DNA from: an uncultured Bacilli bacterium
Lineage (GTDB): Bacteria; Bacillota_I; Bacilli_A; RF39; UBA660
NCBI GenBank assembly: GCA_934162125.1
Contig: CAKPHU010000006.1
Location: 59,870 to 123,869 of the forward strand
DNA length: 64,000 bases
Direction of reading: 5' to 3'
Below, piece by piece: positions 1 to 9,152 of the stretch. Below the pieces are notes generated by a model that had not been told where the DNA came from, made no database searches, and saw nothing but the letters and a program-made list of their open reading frames with translations. Both the position numbers and the translations under genes were made by a program. Each line of letters opens with the position of its first letter. Within the stretch, counting starts at the first letter, position 1.

Positions 1-873
1 TTACGAGTAGAAGATCTATCAACTAGCATTAGAAGAAAAGAATCTTTAAAAGAAGCCATAGATACTACTATAAATAATTTAATAAGCGAAAATTGTAACA
101 AGCTAATAATCTTTATTGATGAACTAGATAGATGTAATCCTAGCTATGCAATTAGGCTCTTAGAAAGAATAAAACATTATTTTACTGATGAAAGACTAAT
201 TATTATTATCTCTACAAATCTAATAGAACTATCTAACGCTATTAGTGCTATTTATGGAAATAAATTTTCATCATCTGCATACTTAGATAAATTCTTTGAT
301 GCTAGACTTGAACTTCCTAAAGTAAATAAAAACACTTATATAGAAATGTTAAACAATATTTTCAAATTTCAAGGAGGTAGTTGGTTTTCCACAACAATTA
401 GTAGTTTTATTAAATACAGTAACATGGAACTACGAGAAATAAATAGATATTTAGGTACTCTTAGTTTCTTTGAAAAGAGACTTACAAATAGTCAAGATAT
501 GATCGAAAGATATATAAACTTAATAAATGTATTATTTATTCCCTATGCAATAGGTCTATATATAACAGATGTGAATAAATATACAGAGTTTAAAGATAAA
601 AGAGGTTGGAGTGATTTAGAAAAGTTTATTAGACATGATGAAAAACTTATAAAACTATGTAAATATATGATTTATAGTAATAAAGATGCAACAACTCCTG
701 AAACTCTAGAAGAAGTTAAAAAATTATATGGTTTAATGTTTGATGAAGATTATCGTGATAAAGTACCAGAAACTGTCATAGGTGGAAATAGAATCTATGG
801 TGATGTCTTTAATTACTTAGAAGATAAAATGTCTCTACTAGGTTCACTATCTGATTTTGGAGAAAGAAATTAA
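1..873 (+). CDS. KAP family P-loop NTPase, C-terminal part (5' truncated)
   Basis: The reading frame is open from base 1 to the TAA at 871, so 290 residues of a longer protein are visible and its start lies outside the window. The segment around bases 106-132 encodes IIFIDELDRC, a Walker B motif of the KAP type, followed by a helix like that of KAP NTPases and a sensor-like strand (LIIIISTN). The ATG at 346 is internal and should not be taken as a start. KAP NTPases are membrane-associated or cytoplasmic ATPases, and some act in phage exclusion. Which role applies here cannot be seen without the Walker A half. The family call is fairly firm; the function is unknown. Confidence 0.75.
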   Translation, partial: LRVEDLSTSIRRKESLKEAIDTTINNLISENCNKLIIFIDELDRCNPSYAIRLLERIKHYFTDERLIIIISTNLIELSNAISAIYGNKFSSSAYLDKFFDARLELPKVNKNTYIEMLNNIFKFQGGSWFSTTISSFIKYSNMELREINRYLGTLSFFEKRLTNSQDMIERYINLINVLFIPYAIGLYITDVNKYTEFKDKRGWSDLEKFIRHDEKLIKLCKYMIYSNKDATTPETLEEVKKLYGLMFDEDYRDKVPETVIGGNRIYGDVFNYLEDKMSLLGSLSDFGERN

Positions 874-876
874 TTG

Positions 877-885
877 TGATATAAT
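877..885 (+). promoter_or_regulatory. Extended -10 promoter of galE
   Basis: TGATATAAT (TGn plus consensus TATAAT) lies 18 bases before the galE ATG, with only a poor -35 (TTGGAG) 17 bases upstream. The predicted leader is about a dozen bases, just enough for the GGAGG site. Confidence 0.65.
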
Positions 886-903
886 AATAGTGGAGGTAAT
901 GAT

Positions 904-1905
904 ATGAAAATTTTAGTAACAGGTGGAACTGGCTATATTGGTAGTCATACTTGTGTAGAACTATTAAATAATGGATATGAAATAGTTGTTATCGATAATT
1001 TTTCTAACTCTAAAAAAGATGTTGTTGAAAAGATTAAAGAAATAACTAAGAAGGATTTTATTTTCTATGAAGGAGATGTTTGTGATCCTGATTTACTTGA
1101 TAAAGTATTTACAGAAAATAAAATAGATGCCGTTATTCACTTTGCTGGTTATAAAGCAGTTGGAGAATCAGTTGCTAAACCTTTAAAGTATTATCACAAT
1201 AATTTAGAGTCAACTATTTCTTTACTTGAAGCTATGACTAAATACGACTGTAAAAAGATTGCCTTTTCTTCAAGTGCAACAGTTTATGGTAAACCTGAAA
1301 AATTGCCAATTAAGGAAGATTTTCCACTTTCTACAACTAATCCATATGGAACAACAAAATTAATGATTGAAGACATTCTAAGAGATGTTTATAAATCAGA
1401 TAATACTTGGAGTATTGCTATCTTAAGATACTTTAATCCAATCGGTGCTCATGAAAGTGGTCTAATTGGAGAAAATCCAAATGATATTCCAAATAACTTA
1501 ATGCCATATATTGTTAAAGTCGCTACAAAGGAACTAGAAGTATTATCTGTTTTTGGCAATGATTATGATACACATGACGGAACTGGTGTTAGAGACTATA
1601 TCCATGTTGTTGATTTAGCCAAAGGACATATTAAAGCTATTGAAAAAGTTATGAAAGACCAAGGCCTAGATTCTTACAATTTAGGAACTGGAATAGGTTA
1701 TAGTGTCTTAGATCTTGTAAATACTTTTGAAAAAGTAAATAATGTCAAAGTAAATTATAAAATTGTAGGAAGACGTCCAGGCGACATAGATGCTTGTTAT
1801 GCTGATCCAACATATGCTTATGAACAATTAGGTTGGAAGGCAGAAAAAGGTATTGATGAAATGTGTAGAGATGCCTACAACTATGTTATTAAAAATAAAA
1901 AATAA
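904..1905 (+). CDS. galE: UDP-glucose 4-epimerase
   Basis: Interconverts UDP-glucose and UDP-galactose in the cytoplasm, supplying galactose for glycans and glycolipids. At 333 aa it has the usual family length. The N-terminal TGGTGYIGSHT is the NAD-binding Rossmann glycine motif, and the SDR catalytic pair is Y148 and K152 (YGTTK), preceded by the SSSATVYG strand. The C-terminal region has the typical RPGDIDACYADP sugar-binding segment. The start is set by TGGAGG eight bases upstream. It has its own promoter and terminator. Its product could feed the polysaccharide cluster at 4058-14891, which also has a UDP-galactopyranose-mutase-like gene. Confidence 0.95.
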   Translation: MKILVTGGTGYIGSHTCVELLNNGYEIVVIDNFSNSKKDVVEKIKEITKKDFIFYEGDVCDPDLLDKVFTENKIDAVIHFAGYKAVGESVAKPLKYYHNNLESTISLLEAMTKYDCKKIAFSSSATVYGKPEKLPIKEDFPLSTTNPYGTTKLMIEDILRDVYKSDNTWSIAILRYFNPIGAHESGLIGENPNDIPNNLMPYIVKVATKELEVLSVFGNDYDTHDGTGVRDYIHVVDLAKGHIKAIEKVMKDQGLDSYNLGTGIGYSVLDLVNTFEKVNNVKVNYKIVGRRPGDIDACYADPTYAYEQLGWKAEKGIDEMCRDAYNYVIKNKK

Positions 1906-1916
1906 AAGCCACAAAA

Positions 1917-1949
1917 AAGTCAAGAACTATGATTCTTGACTTCTTTTTT
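1917..1949. terminator. Bidirectional intrinsic terminator between galE and the PASTA gene
   Basis: A perfect 10-bp stem, AAGTCAAGAA (1917-1926) with TTCTTGACTT (1933-1942), encloses a 6-base loop. It is flanked by an A-run on the left and a T-run on the right, so it can stop transcription from both converging genes. Confidence 0.9.
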
Positions 1950-3923
1950 TTATTTAACAATTGTTAAGTAAATATTATCACAACTAGTAAGAGATTTACT
2001 ATCGTAAGTACCAGAATTACATACAGCACCAGAAACAGAATCACCATTACTACATTGATCTACATAATTAACATATATTTTAAAGTCTGGATAGGCAGCC
2101 TTTGTCGCATTAAATGTCTGAACTCCTGTATTTCCTTGTTGAATATAGAAAACAGCCGGTCTACAAGTTGGAGTAGGTGTAGGAGTAGGCGTTGGATCTG
2201 CAGGCTTAGGACCATTACTTAATGTAACTGTTACTGTTGTTCCTTTAGATACTTCACTACCTGAACTAATAGATTGACCAATAACAGTACCAGCTTCACT
2301 ATTACTATAACGATAAACAAAGTTAACATTTAAACCTAATTCATTAAGTTTATTCTTTGCTGCATTCTTACTCATTCCATTAACATTAGGAACTATTATC
2401 TTTTTACCATTAGAAATAACTACAATTACTGTATCACCATTTTTAATAGTATCTCCAGATTTATAAGAATATCTAATTACTTGTCCAATTTCTACAGTAT
2501 CACTAAATTCATACTGTTCTTCATACTTAACTTCATATTTATCTGCCCATTCTCTAAATGCAGCTAAATCAGTGGTCTTAGTCATCTTTAATTTACCTTT
2601 ACTTAAAGTAATCTTAATAAGTGTACCTTGTTCAACAAATTCACCTTTCTTATGACTAACCTCTAAAACATCATTTTCTTTACTATCATCATCATATTTA
2701 TCACTAAAACTAATCTTTAATTTATTCTTAATTACCCAATTAGTAATATCTTCCAAACTCATTTTCATCAAATCCGGAACTTCTATTTTAGGACCCTTAC
2801 TAATTGTAATAACTAAAGTCTTTTGTAATTCATTAGTACCATCAACAGATACCATACTTCCAGCTTTTATACTTTGCTTAATAACATATCCACGTTTAAC
2901 AGTATCTGAAAAATCATAATCAATTTCATACTTAATACCATTTTGTTTTAAATAGAACTCTGCCTCAAATAAACTTTTCTTACTTAAATCTTTTAAATTA
3001 ACTTCGCTATATCCACGTTCTTCTCCATAAGAGAAAGTTAATTTAATTTCTTCATTACGAGCTATATTACCACTTTTACTTTGTTCAATAACAGTATTAA
3101 CTGCTTTATCAGATTTTACAAATTCTACAACCACATTACTTAAATAGTTTTCTTCTACGAACTTAATAACTCTGTCACTGTCCCATCCTAACATACTAGG
3201 AACTACAACTTCTTTATAAGGATTAGGGCCTTCACTAACTACTACTGTTAGACCTTTAACATCTTTTAATTTAGTACCAGCTCTAACACTTTGATTAATT
3301 ATATAATACTCTTCAACTAAATCACTGTATTCATAAACTTGATTCAAACTAATCTTATTATCACTTGCCCATTTAACAGTATAAGTTAGATCTTTATTAC
3401 TAAAATCTTCCAATCTCTTAATAGTTGGTAGATTAATTATATTAAAGATATTTAAAATACCAAATACATGATAAATTAACAAAGTCATAATTGCGAGAAC
3501 ACTACCAGTTTTCTTCTTACTTGGATTAGTACTAATAACACCTATAAATATAATTGTAAAAGCAAATACTAATACAGCACTTATAATATCACTAACACCT
3601 TCAAAATTTAAAAGTACACTGACAAAATAAGCAAGTCCAGAAAGTAAAACTACTACAAGTAAGAAGCTTACAAAAGGACTTTTTTCTTTATGCATATCAA
3701 TTTTTCCTCTTTCTTCTTTCTCTTTCATTTCTTCTCGAAGTAATTCTTTCTTTTTCTTATCATTTTCTTCTTTATTTTCTAATTCCCTTTTTATTGTATC
3801 TTCTATTTTATCTTTCTCTTTATTATCTTCTTTTTTATCTATAACTTCTTCTACAACTTTTTCTTCTTTTTTTATTTCTTCTGTAGAATTGTTCTTCTTT
3901 TTACTATTACTTTTTTTAGCCAT
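1950..3923 (-). CDS. Membrane protein with extracellular PASTA repeats, no kinase domain
   Basis: The 657-aa protein starts with about 80 Lys/Glu-rich cytoplasmic residues, followed by three membrane segments (about 84-106, 113-132 and 140-165). Six PASTA or PASTA-like repeats follow (about 168-600), several opening with VP (VPSMLGW, VPDLMKM, VPNVNGM). A Pro-Thr linker then leads to a small domain with several Cys. PASTA domains bind peptidoglycan and usually sit on Ser/Thr kinases or penicillin-binding proteins; neither catalytic domain is present here. The start at 3923 is chosen because GAGGTG lies 6 bases upstream; an in-frame extension to 4001 has no ribosome site and covers the promoter. 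It is divergent from the polysaccharide operon. The likely role is sensing or anchoring at the cell wall, which is inference. Confidence 0.8.
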   Translation of the reverse strand: MAKKSNSKKKNNSTEEIKKEEKVVEEVIDKKEDNKEKDKIEDTIKRELENKEENDKKKKELLREEMKEKEERGKIDMHKEKSPFVSFLLVVVLLSGLAYFVSVLLNFEGVSDIISAVLVFAFTIIFIGVISTNPSKKKTGSVLAIMTLLIYHVFGILNIFNIINLPTIKRLEDFSNKDLTYTVKWASDNKISLNQVYEYSDLVEEYYIINQSVRAGTKLKDVKGLTVVVSEGPNPYKEVVVPSMLGWDSDRVIKFVEENYLSNVVVEFVKSDKAVNTVIEQSKSGNIARNEEIKLTFSYGEERGYSEVNLKDLSKKSLFEAEFYLKQNGIKYEIDYDFSDTVKRGYVIKQSIKAGSMVSVDGTNELQKTLVITISKGPKIEVPDLMKMSLEDITNWVIKNKLKISFSDKYDDDSKENDVLEVSHKKGEFVEQGTLIKITLSKGKLKMTKTTDLAAFREWADKYEVKYEEQYEFSDTVEIGQVIRYSYKSGDTIKNGDTVIVVISNGKKIIVPNVNGMSKNAAKNKLNELGLNVNFVYRYSNSEAGTVIGQSISSGSEVSKGTTVTVTLSNGPKPADPTPTPTPTPTCRPAVFYIQQGNTGVQTFNATKAAYPDFKIYVNYVDQCSNGDSVSGAVCNSGTYDSKSLTSCDNIYLTIVK

Positions 3924-3941
3924 TCGCATCACCTCGACCTT

Positions 3942-3968
3942 ACTATAATTATATAATAAAAGAGTCAA
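3942..3968 (-). promoter_or_regulatory. Probable promoter of the PASTA gene
   Basis: On the minus strand TTGACT (3968-3963) is followed after 15 bases by TATAGT (3947-3942), with a further TATAAT inside the spacer. The short spacer makes the exact pairing uncertain. Confidence 0.45.
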
Positions 3969-4006
3969 AATAGAAACAATTAGCCTAATTATATATGTCA
4001 ATTAAA

Positions 4007-4035
4007 TTGTAAAACGTTATGATATTTGTTATAAT
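4007..4035 (+). promoter_or_regulatory. Promoter of the polysaccharide operon
   Basis: TTGTAA (4007-4012), a 17-base spacer, then extended -10 TGTTATAAT (4027-4035), ending 22 bases before the ATG at 4058. Confidence 0.75.
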
Positions 4036-4057
4036 TATAAGGAATAGGAGTAAAAAC

Positions 4058-6370
4058 ATGCAAAAAGTAATAAAAGAAAATTTGTCTAAATACTTATCTA
4101 TTTTTCTAATACTTCAACCAGTGCTAGATATGTTAACCGGAATATGTCTTCATATTTTTCATCTAAACATTACTTTAGGAATTATAATTAGATTATTATT
4201 TCTAGCTTTTATTGGTTATATTACTATATTTATTTATAAGAAAAAGAAGCCTTTAATTTACTACATTATTTTCTTAATTTATATGTGCTTTTACTGTCTT
4301 GGTATCTATTTATATAAAGATGGAGTAGGTCTATTTGCCGAAATGCAAGGACTACTCAGAGTATTCTATTTCCCATTATTACTTCTTTCTTTATATGAAA
4401 TAAAAGACGAATTTAAAATTAGTAAGTTAACTTTATTCACAACATTGAGCCTTTATTTACTATTTATTTTTATACCAGTAATTTTCCATGTTGGCTTTAA
4501 AAGTTATGAAATAACAAAGAGCGGTACTCTTGGATTCTTTAATTCAGCTAATGAGATATCTGGAATTATATCTATTTTAACTCCAATTATTTTTATTATT
4601 TTCACGACAAAGAAGAATCCAATTATAAATACAATTTATACTTTGACATACTTATTTGTTATCTTAACCATTGGAACTAAAACACCATTATTATCTTTAT
4701 TTATAACTGTTGGTATGACTATTATCTGGTTAATAATTAAGAGTTTTAAAGAGAAAAAATATAAAATGTTACTATCTTCATTTTTAATAATTGTAATAAG
4801 TATTATAGGACTAGTCATTGTTATACCAAAAACGAATTTTTATAAAAATATCATGGTTCATCTAGATTATCTTCATATTAAAGATATTTCTGATATAACT
4901 GAAAATAAAGAAGTAATTGACCATTTTATCTTTAGTGAAAGAATTACTTTCTTTGGAGCAGAAAAGTCTCGTTACTTAAGCACAAGCTCTTATGAAAAGT
5001 TATTTGGAGATGGCTACTTGCAAGATGGTAAAAGAGTGAAAGATATTGAAATAGATTATTATGATATTTATTTTCATCATGGCATTATTGGATTTTTAAT
5101 CTTCTTTATTCCTTATTTATATATTTTGTTTAAAGTAGCAGCTGAGCAAAAGAAAAAGAACTATACCAACTATATGCTAAATGTTTCTCTATTACTAGCA
5201 ATAGTTCTATCATTCTTTACAGGACATATTATTACGTCACCTGCTGTTAGTATTTTTGTAATTATGATCATTTTAGAATTATCAAATAGTAAAAAGAAAA
5301 GATTATTATTTGCTATTAAAGATCTAGAAATAGGTGGCATTGAGACGGCAATCATCAACTTATTAAATAATATGAATTATGAAAAGTATGATGTAACACT
5401 TATTATGGAAGAAAGAAAAGGCACACTTCTTAAAAATGTTAATGAAAATGTTCATATTCAAGAACTAAAAGTTTCAAATATTTCTAACGTTATAATTAGA
5501 AAAAGTATAAATCTGCTTCGAAAACTAAATTATGAAATTCTAAATTATCATAACTATGATTTTAGTTGTTGCTATACAACATATAGTCTATCAAGCAATA
5601 AAATAGCAAGAATCGCCTCTAAAAATAATTCGTTCTATGTTCATAGCAACTATAAATACATTTATGAAATGTCTGAATTCAAAAAATTCTTTGAAGAAAG
5701 ACATATTAATGACTTTAAGAAAATTTTCTTTGTTGCTAATGAAGCTAAAAATGATTTTCTTAAAGTTTATCCAAATCTAAAAAATAAATGTATGGTTTTT
5801 AATAATTTCGTTAGTCCTAATATGATAATTGAAAAAAGTAAGGAAAAGATAGATTATAAAAAGCCTAAAAATAAAACACTATTTGTTTTTGTTGGACGTT
5901 TGGATGATTCAGCAAAGAAATTATCTCGAGCTATTCTTTTAATAAAAGAACTAGAAAACTGTGAACTACTTATAGTAGGCGACGGACCAGATCGAGAAAT
6001 GTATGAAAAATTAACAAAAGAAAATAAATTGACGAGTAAAGTTACTTTTGTTGGTAAAAAAGCCAACCCATATCCATATATGGTTTTAGCTGATTATATT
6101 ATTTTAACTTCAGACTATGAAGGATTCCCTGTTACTTATTTAGAAGCAATAACCCTTCATAAAAGATTAATAACAACGATAGATGTTAGTGATGAATTAA
6201 TTAATGTTGGAAAAGACTATGCAACCATAATTTCTAAAGAACAAAAAGTTCTTGTAAAAGACGTAAAAAAAGAATTGAAAAATCCGCGTGAAATTAGGAA
6301 GATAGATATTAATGATATTCAAGAAAAACGTCTAAAAGAATTAGAAAAAATATTTGATGAGGTGATTTAA
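4058..6370 (+). CDS. O-antigen polymerase/ligase-like domain fused to a GT4 glycosyltransferase
   Basis: The 770-aa protein has two parts. Residues 1 to about 410 are a polytopic membrane domain with 10 or more hydrophobic segments and a long extracytoplasmic loop, resembling Wzy/WaaL O-antigen polymerase-ligase proteins. From about 411 it becomes a soluble GT-B enzyme: LEIGGIETAI near the domain start, then FVGRLDDSAKK, LLIVGDGP and the nucleotide-sugar motif SDYEGFPVTYLEA of family GT4. The start is ATG 4058 with AGGAG 8 bases upstream; an upstream ATG at 4019 would place the promoter inside the coding region. The next gene overlaps its stop (TAATG). The fusion suggests sugar transfer coupled to membrane polymerisation or ligation of a glycan, which is inferred. 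Confidence 0.75.
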   Translation: MQKVIKENLSKYLSIFLILQPVLDMLTGICLHIFHLNITLGIIIRLLFLAFIGYITIFIYKKKKPLIYYIIFLIYMCFYCLGIYLYKDGVGLFAEMQGLLRVFYFPLLLLSLYEIKDEFKISKLTLFTTLSLYLLFIFIPVIFHVGFKSYEITKSGTLGFFNSANEISGIISILTPIIFIIFTTKKNPIINTIYTLTYLFVILTIGTKTPLLSLFITVGMTIIWLIIKSFKEKKYKMLLSSFLIIVISIIGLVIVIPKTNFYKNIMVHLDYLHIKDISDITENKEVIDHFIFSERITFFGAEKSRYLSTSSYEKLFGDGYLQDGKRVKDIEIDYYDIYFHHGIIGFLIFFIPYLYILFKVAAEQKKKNYTNYMLNVSLLLAIVLSFFTGHIITSPAVSIFVIMIILELSNSKKKRLLFAIKDLEIGGIETAIINLLNNMNYEKYDVTLIMEERKGTLLKNVNENVHIQELKVSNISNVIIRKSINLLRKLNYEILNYHNYDFSCCYTTYSLSSNKIARIASKNNSFYVHSNYKYIYEMSEFKKFFEERHINDFKKIFFVANEAKNDFLKVYPNLKNKCMVFNNFVSPNMIIEKSKEKIDYKKPKNKTLFVFVGRLDDSAKKLSRAILLIKELENCELLIVGDGPDREMYEKLTKENKLTSKVTFVGKKANPYPYMVLADYIILTSDYEGFPVTYLEAITLHKRLITTIDVSDELINVGKDYATIISKEQKVLVKDVKKELKNPREIRKIDINDIQEKRLKELEKIFDEVI

Positions 6371-7287
6371 TGCCTAAGTTTAGTATTATAATACCAGTTT
6401 ATAATGTTGAAAAATATATAAAAAAATGTCTGGATAGCGTATTTTCACAAAGTTATAAAGATTATGAAGTAATAATTATTAACGATGGAAGTACTGATAA
6501 AAGTATGGATATTGCTAAAGAATATAGTGTCAAAATTATTAATCAAAAAAATAAAGGTCAAAGTGCTGCTCGCAACAATGGAATAAAACATGCAACAGGT
6601 GATTATTTAATATTTCTTGATAGTGATGATTACTGGGAAAAAGATCTTTTGAAAGAACTTAACAAAAGTTTAAAAAATAAACCAGATGTTATTCGATTTC
6701 AAATAAATGAAGTATATGATGATGGAAAGATAAAATCATACAATGAGTCACCATTCACAAATGCAAATGGACCAGAAGCTTTTGAAAAAATATGTAAATA
6801 TCATTTTGTTGAAACAGTTTGCTGTTACTCTGTAAGAAGAGAATATTATATTAAAAACAAATTCAAATTCGAAGAAAATAGACTTCATGAAGATTTTGGC
6901 CTTATTCCTCTAATAATTATGAAAGCGGATGTTGTTAATTCTATTTCTTACTTAGGATATAATTACTACCAAAGACAAGGAAGTACAATGAACAGTATTA
7001 CATATGAAAAAGCTAAAAGAAAAGTCTCTGATATGTATTACTTCTATAAGACTTTAGAATTAGAGGCTGATAAAATGGAATGCAATACAGCAGTTTTTAA
7101 AAGCTTTATTACTAATAGTATGATACTAAAAATTACGGAATTAAATAATAAGGATTATCATGAATATTTAAAAAAGCTTAAGAAAGATAAAGCTTTTGAC
7201 AATATTTTGGCTGATAACTTTCCTAGAAAGATCAAAAAAATCTGTTTAAAAATAAGTCCAAAACTTTTTTGGAAAATAATGAGATAA
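6370..7287 (+). CDS. Glycosyltransferase family 2
   Basis: A 305-aa GT-A enzyme that adds a sugar from a nucleotide donor to a growing glycan. It opens with the family signature FSIIIPVYNVEKYIKKCLDS, has the NDGSTDKS strand near residue 40 and the DxD-like metal site LDSDDYW near residue 85. There are no obvious membrane segments, so it probably works at the inner membrane face. It overlaps the previous stop (TAATG) with GAGGTG inside the upstream gene, so the two are translationally coupled. Donor and acceptor cannot be told from sequence. Confidence 0.88.
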   Translation: MPKFSIIIPVYNVEKYIKKCLDSVFSQSYKDYEVIIINDGSTDKSMDIAKEYSVKIINQKNKGQSAARNNGIKHATGDYLIFLDSDDYWEKDLLKELNKSLKNKPDVIRFQINEVYDDGKIKSYNESPFTNANGPEAFEKICKYHFVETVCCYSVRREYYIKNKFKFEENRLHEDFGLIPLIIMKADVVNSISYLGYNYYQRQGSTMNSITYEKAKRKVSDMYYFYKTLELEADKMECNTAVFKSFITNSMILKITELNNKDYHEYLKKLKKDKAFDNILADNFPRKIKKICLKISPKLFWKIMR

Positions 7288-7310
7288 TATTAGTTAGGTG
7301 GGAGAAAAGT

Positions 7311-8258
7311 ATGGTTGATATAAGTATAATAGTGCCAATTTATAATGCTGAAAAATATTTAAACAAATGTCTAGATTCATTAACAAAACAAACAAAAAAA
7401 GAAATAGAATTTATCTTGATAAATGATGGCTCAACTGATAAAACAGAAGAGATAATCAAAGAGTATCAAGATAAAAGAATAAAGTACTTTAAAAATAAGA
7501 ATCAAGGAATCGGTAAAACAAGAAATTTTGGTATTTCTAAGTCTACTGGTAAATATTTAATGTTTGTTGATAGTGATGATTACTTAGAAAAAGATGCTTG
7601 TGAAATACTTTACAAAAAAATATCAAAAGAAGGATCAGATCTTGCTATCTGTGATTTCTATAAAGTGTATGAGAATGGTAAAACAGAAGAAATTCATTTA
7701 CCAAAGTTTTCAAGTACTACTTTAAAGAAAACTCCAAGTCTTATCAATGACATAAATTTATCACCTTGGAACAAAATGTATAAACGTGAACTTATTACTA
7801 AAAATAATTTAAAGTTTATTGAAAATTTAAAATATGAAGACGCACCATTTGTAATTAATGCTATGGACAAGGCTAAAAAAATAGTAAAAGTTGATGAATG
7901 TTTAAATTACTATGTAATTCATGGTAATAGCGAAACTACTGTACGTGATAAGAAATGCTTTGATATTTTAAAAATAGTCGCAATAATTAGAGAAAATCTC
8001 AAAGGAAAGAAGTATTTAAAAGAAGAAGTTGATAAATTAACTGTTAGAATACTTACAAATTATACAATTCAACAAAGAAATCAAAAAGATAAAAAGATTG
8101 GATTAGAGTTCGTTGATGAAGCCTTTAAATATCTTAAAAAAGAAGTACCAGACTATAAGAAAAATAAATATTATAAAAAACGTGGACTTTTAAAAAGAAC
8201 TATTGAAAAAAATAAAATATTAACTAAACTTTATTTAAAATTACATCGAAACAAATAA
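7311..8258 (+). CDS. Glycosyltransferase family 2
   Basis: A 315-aa GT2 enzyme, paralogous to its upstream neighbour, with ISIIVPIYNAEKYLNKCLDS at the N-terminus, NDGSTDKTEE, and VDSDDYLEKD as the DxD site. ATG 7311 is preferred because GGTGGGAG precedes it; an in-frame start at 7269 overlaps the previous gene and has no ribosome site. It is part of the polysaccharide operon and is followed by a fresh promoter. The acceptor and linkage are unknown. Confidence 0.87.
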   Translation: MVDISIIVPIYNAEKYLNKCLDSLTKQTKKEIEFILINDGSTDKTEEIIKEYQDKRIKYFKNKNQGIGKTRNFGISKSTGKYLMFVDSDDYLEKDACEILYKKISKEGSDLAICDFYKVYENGKTEEIHLPKFSSTTLKKTPSLINDINLSPWNKMYKRELITKNNLKFIENLKYEDAPFVINAMDKAKKIVKVDECLNYYVIHGNSETTVRDKKCFDILKIVAIIRENLKGKKYLKEEVDKLTVRILTNYTIQQRNQKDKKIGLEFVDEAFKYLKKEVPDYKKNKYYKKRGLLKRTIEKNKILTKLYLKLHRNK

Positions 8259-8267
8259 TGTCGTAGT

Positions 8268-8296
8268 TTGACTATTAAATATAGGTTTGCTATACT
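8268..8296 (+). promoter_or_regulatory. Strong internal promoter for the ABC export genes
   Basis: TTGACT (8268-8273), exactly 17 bases, then TATACT (8291-8296) with a TG extension at 8288-8289. The AGGGAGG ribosome site and ATG 8325 follow. Confidence 0.85.
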
Positions 8297-8324
8297 TATT
8301 AGTAGTCAGTAGGGAGGATGAAAT

Positions 8325-9137
8325 ATGACAGCCTTAAAAAACATTTGGGCCAATTTTAAAAAATATGAATTTCTAATGTCCCAATTAATTTTAAGAGATT
8401 TTAAAGTTAAATATAAACGTTCAGTATTAGGAGTATTATGGTCAATCCTACAACCAGTATTAATGATGACTGTAATGGCTATAGTATTTTCTCATATGTT
8501 TAAATTTAAAGTAGAAGGAACAAATTACTTAGTATATTTAATGACAGGTTTAATAATGTTCAGTTACTTCTCAGAAGCATCATCAAATGCCATGACTTCT
8601 GTTGTATTTAACTTTTCATTAATTAATAAAGTATATATACCCAAATATATATTTCCTATTTCAAAATGTTTATTTGTAGGAATCAATTTCTTATTTACTT
8701 TAATACCATGGTTTGCAATTATCCTATTGTCATTTGTAGGATTAGGTCAATATCCAGCAAGTCTTAATTGGTGGTACTTATTACTCCCATACATTTTCTT
8801 GTGTCTGTTTATGTTCACACTAGGTATTGGTATGATAGTATCATGTATTTCAGTATTCTTAAGAGATATGTTCTATATTTATTCTATAATAATAACAATT
8901 TGGAATTACTTGACTCCAGTATTCTATAGTATCGAAATATTACCACCATCATTACAAACTTTATTTAAATTTAATCCATTATATATGTTTATAAATGGTG
9001 CAAGAGAAATAGTCTTATATGGTAATGCACCATCACTATTAAATATTGTAGCAATGGGTGGAGTTGCAGTACTAACAATGATAATAGGACTATTTGTCTT
9101 TAAGAAGAACCAAGACAAATTTATCTATTACATTTAG
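8325..9137 (+). CDS. ABC-2 type polysaccharide/teichoic acid export permease
   Basis: A 270-aa polytopic protein with about six membrane segments, the size and layout of Wzm/TagG permeases. The N-terminal amphipathic segment with LILRDFKVKYKRSVLGVLWSI is the hallmark of the ABC-2 export family (positively charged motif before the first membrane span). It pairs with the ATPase directly downstream. In family members the two form a tunnel that moves lipid-linked polysaccharide to the outer face of the membrane. The surrounding glycosyltransferases support the same role here. Confidence 0.88.
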   Translation: MTALKNIWANFKKYEFLMSQLILRDFKVKYKRSVLGVLWSILQPVLMMTVMAIVFSHMFKFKVEGTNYLVYLMTGLIMFSYFSEASSNAMTSVVFNFSLINKVYIPKYIFPISKCLFVGINFLFTLIPWFAIILLSFVGLGQYPASLNWWYLLLPYIFLCLFMFTLGIGMIVSCISVFLRDMFYIYSIIITIWNYLTPVFYSIEILPPSLQTLFKFNPLYMFINGAREIVLYGNAPSLLNIVAMGGVAVLTMIIGLFVFKKNQDKFIYYI

Positions 9138-9152
9138 AAAGCAGGTGGGTAT

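Noticed and set aside
4019..4057. Upstream in-frame ATG that would lengthen the polymerase-GT fusion by 13 residues.
   Set aside because: It includes the -10 box and has no ribosome site; ATG 4058 has AGGAG at the right spacing.
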